DNA of 9,452 nt, from contig QJWD01000188.1 in the NCBI GenBank assembly GCA_003235465.1, forward strand, positions 1-9,452. Direction: 5' to 3'. The notes below the pieces were generated by a model. That model ran no database searches, had not been told where the DNA came from, and saw only the letters and a list, made by a program, of their open reading frames with translations. This stretch comes from Nitrospirota bacterium. GTDB taxonomy: Bacteria > Nitrospinota > Nitrospinia > Nitrospinales > VA-1. Below are positions 1 through 9,452 of this stretch, in pieces. The stretch's first letter is position 1; every line of letters begins with the position of its first letter. A program made the position numbers and the translations under genes.

Positions 1-350
1 TATTTTGAACGTCCCTGCCTGCGCGCTTCCACCCCGAGGGTGTCCAGACTGCCGCGCACGACATGGTACCTCACACCGGGCAGGTCCTTGACTCGGCCGC
101 CGCGGATCATCACGATGGAATGCTCCTGCAAGTTGTGCCCGACACCGGGAATGTAGGTGGTGACTTCCATGCCGTTGGTCAGGCGCACGCGGGCCACCTT
201 CCTGAGCGCCGAATTGGGCTTTTTGGGCGTGGAGGTGTACACGCGCACGCATACGCCCCGCTTCTGCGGGCAGGACTTGAGGGCCGGGCTCGCAGTTTTT
301 CGGACCGGCTTTTTTCGGCCTTCCCGAACTAATTGATTAATAGTTGGCAA
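1..350 (-). CDS. rpsL: 30S ribosomal protein S12 (3' end cut by window edge)
   Basis: S12 sits at the decoding centre of the 30S subunit and controls tRNA selection accuracy. The minus strand from 350 encodes 116 complete residues beginning [14 protein letters not shown]. They include the family hallmarks [11 protein letters not shown] (residues 41-51), [11 protein letters not shown] (68-78) and [13 protein letters not shown] (84-96), then end at ...RRQGRSK. The next codon starts with TA, consistent with the Tyr of the usual YG(V/A)KRPK tail, so only about seven residues lie outside the window. Lys43 and Lys88, whose equivalents mutate to streptomycin resistance, are wild type; Asp89, a known methylthiolation site in some bacteria, is present. 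The start is TTG at 350-348: no in-frame ATG lies between it and the upstream in-frame stop (TAA at 425-423), the family N terminus begins exactly here, and AGGGAGGG lies 7 nt upstream. It follows rpoC on the same strand after 185 nt and probably has its own promoter. Identification is certain; the start is nearly so. Confidence 0.98.
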   Translation of the reverse strand, partial: MPTINQLVREGRKKPVRKTASPALKSCPQKRGVCVRVYTSTPKKPNSALRKVARVRLTNGMEVTTYIPGVGHNLQEHSIVMIRGGRVKDLPGVRYHVVRGSLDTLGVEARRQGRSK

Positions 351-357
351 ACAAATA

Positions 358-365
358 CCCTCCCT
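358..365 (-). promoter_or_regulatory. Shine-Dalgarno of rpsL supporting a TTG start
   Basis: The minus strand reads AGGGAGGG here, with its GGGAGG core (364-359) ending 8 nt before the TTG at 350-348. This strong match to the anti-Shine-Dalgarno sequence at good spacing compensates for the weak initiation codon and fixes the rpsL start. Partial pairing of nearby leader sequence could modulate access to it, but the site itself lies outside the hairpins at 375-412. Confidence 0.85.
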
Positions 366-374
366 AAATGGGCC

Positions 375-412
375 AGGAATCCACCCGCTGGGGAATATTC
401 CTGCAATTCCCC
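375..412 (-). other. Competing hairpins in the rpsL leader
   Basis: Two mutually exclusive inverted repeats lie in the predicted rpsL 5' leader. In mRNA orientation, GGGGAAT (412-406) pairs perfectly with ATTCCCC (396-390), a 7-bp stem with a 9-nt loop. Alternatively AGGAAT (402-397), which lies mostly in that loop, pairs with ATTCCT (380-375). A further 5-bp pairing of CCCTT with the AAGGG that overlaps the first arm is possible upstream. Neither hairpin is followed by a T run, so these are not intrinsic terminators. The inverted repeats are seen directly; any regulatory role is inference. In E. coli str-operon feedback is exerted by S7 at the rpsL-rpsG junction, not in this leader, so there is no direct precedent. 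Confidence 0.4.
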
Positions 413-471
413 TTGAATGGCTTTAAAATCAAAGGGTTAATTTTTTAGGACTACAGGGTGAAAAGTCAGTT

Positions 472-521
472 ATTCTAACACCGTTTATCCGGTAGTCAAG
501 CAAAAATATTTTAATCTTTTT
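472..521 (-). promoter_or_regulatory. Predicted sigma70-type promoter of rpsL (str operon)
   Basis: On the minus strand, TTGACT (499-494) and TAGAAT (477-472) are separated by 16 nt. The -10 hexamer is preceded by TGT, giving an extended -10 (TGn). Immediately upstream of the -35 lies an A+T-rich stretch (521-502) resembling an UP element, conspicuous against the G+C-rich genes. Transcription would begin near 466, giving a leader of about 115 nt before the TTG of rpsL. The placement, between rpoC and rpsL, fits a separate promoter for a ribosomal protein operon that starts with rpsL. Not seen: any intrinsic terminator between the rpoC stop and this promoter. Prediction by pattern only. Confidence 0.7.
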
Positions 522-535
522 CCGGAAAGCCCCTG

Positions 536-4621
<4,086 letters not shown>

Positions 4622-4630
4622 CAGGTTGAT

Positions 4631-4635
4631 CTCCT
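4631..4635 (-). promoter_or_regulatory. Shine-Dalgarno of rpoC supporting a GTG start
   Basis: AGGAG on the minus strand (4635-4631) lies 9 nt before the GTG at 4621-4619. The resulting N terminus, [13 protein letters not shown], matches the expected beta' start. No ATG at a competing position has a comparable ribosome-binding site. Confidence 0.8.
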
Positions 4636-4664
4636 AATATGAGGTTATATGCCGTTTCGTTCCC

Positions 4665-4683
4665 GCCCGGCATTTCGCCGGGC
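4665..4683 (-). other. Perfect hairpin in the rpoB-rpoC spacer
   Basis: In mRNA orientation GCCCGGC (4683-4677), a 5-nt loop GAAAT and GCCGGGC (4671-4665) form a fully paired, all-G/C 7-bp stem. It begins 18 nt after the rpoB stop and ends about 30 nt before the rpoC Shine-Dalgarno. No T run follows, so it is not a canonical terminator. It may act as an RNA-stabilising or processing element between the two cistrons, or may simply be a chance G+C-rich pairing; the function is unknown. Confidence 0.5.
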
Positions 4684-4701
4684 CGCCCTCGTTGCCCTGC
4701 C

Positions 4702-8922
<4,221 letters not shown>

Positions 8923-8941
8923 AGGCTGCCTAACCCTCAAT

Positions 8942-9001
8942 TTGAAAGATTAACAAACGGTTTTTGCCCCTCCCGCTGGAGAGGCAAGGTCGATCTTTCA
9001 A
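8942..9001 (-). promoter_or_regulatory. Two-tier stem-loop in the rplL-rpoB spacer, candidate RNase III/attenuation element
   Basis: In mRNA orientation the outer arms are TTGAAAGAT (9001-8993) and ATCTTTCAA (8950-8942), a perfect 9-bp stem. Nested inside, TTGCCTCTCC (8987-8978) pairs with GGAGGGGCAA (8973-8964), 10 bp with one G-U pair and a 4-nt AGCG loop. The internal loop is asymmetric, 5 against 13 nt. No T run follows. The element begins 5 nt after the rplL stop and ends 19 nt before the rpoB ATG. In E. coli the rplL-rpoB spacer holds a partial attenuator and an RNase III processing site, so an analogous role in uncoupling L7/L12 from polymerase output is plausible but inferred. Confidence 0.6.
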
Positions 9002-9006
9002 TCAGG

Positions 9007-9387
9007 TCACTTGATTTCGACAGTCCCGCCGGCCTCCTCAACCTTCTTTTTAATCTCTTCAGCCTCTTCCTTGCTGACGCCCTCTTTCACCGGCTTCGGC
9101 GCGCCTTCAACGAGGTCCTTGGCGTCCTTCAGGCCAAGGCCGGTGATGGCGCGAACTTCCTTGATGACCTGAATCTTCTTGTCACCCGCCGCGGTAAGCA
9201 TCACGGTGAACTCGGTCTGCTCTTCGGCAGCCGCCGCCGGCCCCGCCGCTGCGGGCCCCGCAATCGCAACCGCAGGCGCCGCCGCGGTCACACCGTATTT
9301 GTCCTCCAGTTCCTTGACGAATTCAGACATCTCGAGAACAGTCATATTATCAATAAAGGAAACCACATCCTCTTTCGTGACGGCCAT
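9007..9387 (-). CDS. rplL: 50S ribosomal protein L7/L12
   Basis: L7/L12 forms the flexible multicopy stalk of the 50S subunit that recruits and activates translational GTPases. The 126-residue product has the typical three-part layout: an N-terminal dimerisation domain (1-33, [21 protein letters not shown]...), an Ala/Pro/Gly-rich hinge (about 34-55), and a globular C-terminal domain (56-126). The factor-binding helix is intact in [20 protein letters not shown] (71-90), followed by [13 protein letters not shown]. Start choice: GTG and ATG are adjacent in frame (9390 and 9387). AAGGAGG is only 2 nt from the GTG but 5 nt from the ATG, so ATG is preferred; the difference is one residue. It lies upstream of rpoB by 84 nt. 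rplJ, which normally precedes it, is not visible within the 65 nt left in the window. Confidence 0.98.
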   Translation of the reverse strand: MAVTKEDVVSFIDNMTVLEMSEFVKELEDKYGVTAAAPAVAIAGPAAAGPAAAAEEQTEFTVMLTAAGDKKIQVIKEVRAITGLGLKDAKDLVEGAPKPVKEGVSKEEAEEIKKKVEEAGGTVEIK

Positions 9388-9452
9388 CACGCCCTCCTTT
9401 CAAAATGATCTATTTGGTATTCTTGATTGTTGGATAGTTGACTAAAAAATCT
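9388..9452 (-). promoter_or_regulatory. A+T-rich spacer upstream of rplL with a strong Shine-Dalgarno
   Basis: The minus strand carries AAGGAGGG (9399-9392) just before the rplL start, a near-perfect ribosome-binding site suited to a protein made in several copies per ribosome. The remaining 53 nt are A+T-rich and look noncoding. One reading frame is open across them and would stop at TGA overlapping the rplL ATG, but its residues do not resemble the end of L10. No convincing promoter is visible. This is probably the rplJ-rplL spacer. Confidence 0.7.

Noticed and set aside
420..447. A possible intrinsic terminator on the plus strand (short A+T stem followed by a T-rich run).
   Set aside because: The stem is only about four A/T-rich pairs and there is no plus-strand gene for it to terminate. 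On the minus strand it has no T run after it.
521..530. TTTCCGGAAA, a 10-bp palindrome just after the rpoC stop, as a terminator or operator.
   Set aside because: It is a loopless palindrome with no T tract in the right place and no second copy. I see nothing to support binding or termination.
8923..8940. A TTG start for rpoB at 8940 giving six extra residues.
   Set aside because: No Shine-Dalgarno lies upstream, the codon abuts the distal arm of the stem-loop, and [11 protein letters not shown] fits the usual beta N terminus better.
9391..9452. The end of rplJ (L10) upstream of rplL.
   Set aside because: One frame is open and would overlap the rplL start by one base, but its residues do not resemble an L10 C terminus and the base composition is that of a spacer.

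Overview
The window is a housekeeping transcription/translation locus read entirely on the minus strand. In transcription order it contains rplL (9387-9007), rpoB (8922-4702), rpoC (4621-536) and the first 116 codons of rpsL (350 to the left edge). This is the conserved bacterial L7/L12 - RNA polymerase beta - beta' - S12 order. No mobile element, tRNA, rRNA, CRISPR array or accessory gene is visible. Coding DNA is G+C-rich, while the spacers are clearly more A+T-rich.

The protein sequences indicate a Gram-negative-type bacterium outside the well-known Proteobacteria classes. beta carries the SI1-like and SI2-like inserts and beta' carries an SI3-like sandwich-barrel region, as in proteobacterial enzymes. 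However, beta lacks the roughly 55-60 residue segment that E. coli has just before the ATPVFDGA motif. My best guess is a Desulfobacterota/Nitrospinota/Nitrospirota/NC10/Acidobacteriota-like lineage; the sequence alone does not settle it.

Layout, right to left. At 9452-9388 there is an A+T-rich leader with a strong Shine-Dalgarno for rplL. rplL is followed by an 84-nt spacer that is mostly filled by a two-tier stem-loop (9001-8942), in the place where E. coli has its rpoBC attenuator and RNase III site. rpoB follows, then an 80-nt spacer with a 7-bp perfect hairpin, then rpoC (GTG start). The 185-nt rpoC-rpsL spacer holds a convincing extended -10 sigma70-type promoter with an A+T-rich UP-like stretch, then a leader of about 115 nt with competing hairpins. 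I see no intrinsic terminator after rpoC, so rpsL can be served both by its own promoter and by read-through.

The most notable feature is in the N-terminal part of RpoB. About 80 residues are added between the usual lobe strands. The first added piece (residues 86-110) is a C-x-C-x12-C-x2-C zinc ribbon that aligns without gaps, 14/25 identical, to the zinc ribbon at the N terminus of RpoC in the same operon. The second (about 157-201) is an extra copy of the GxY...PETG...IT module that also occurs in this protein's own SI1-like insert. The window holds no undescribed multigene system; this modified polymerase subunit is the unusual thing in it.
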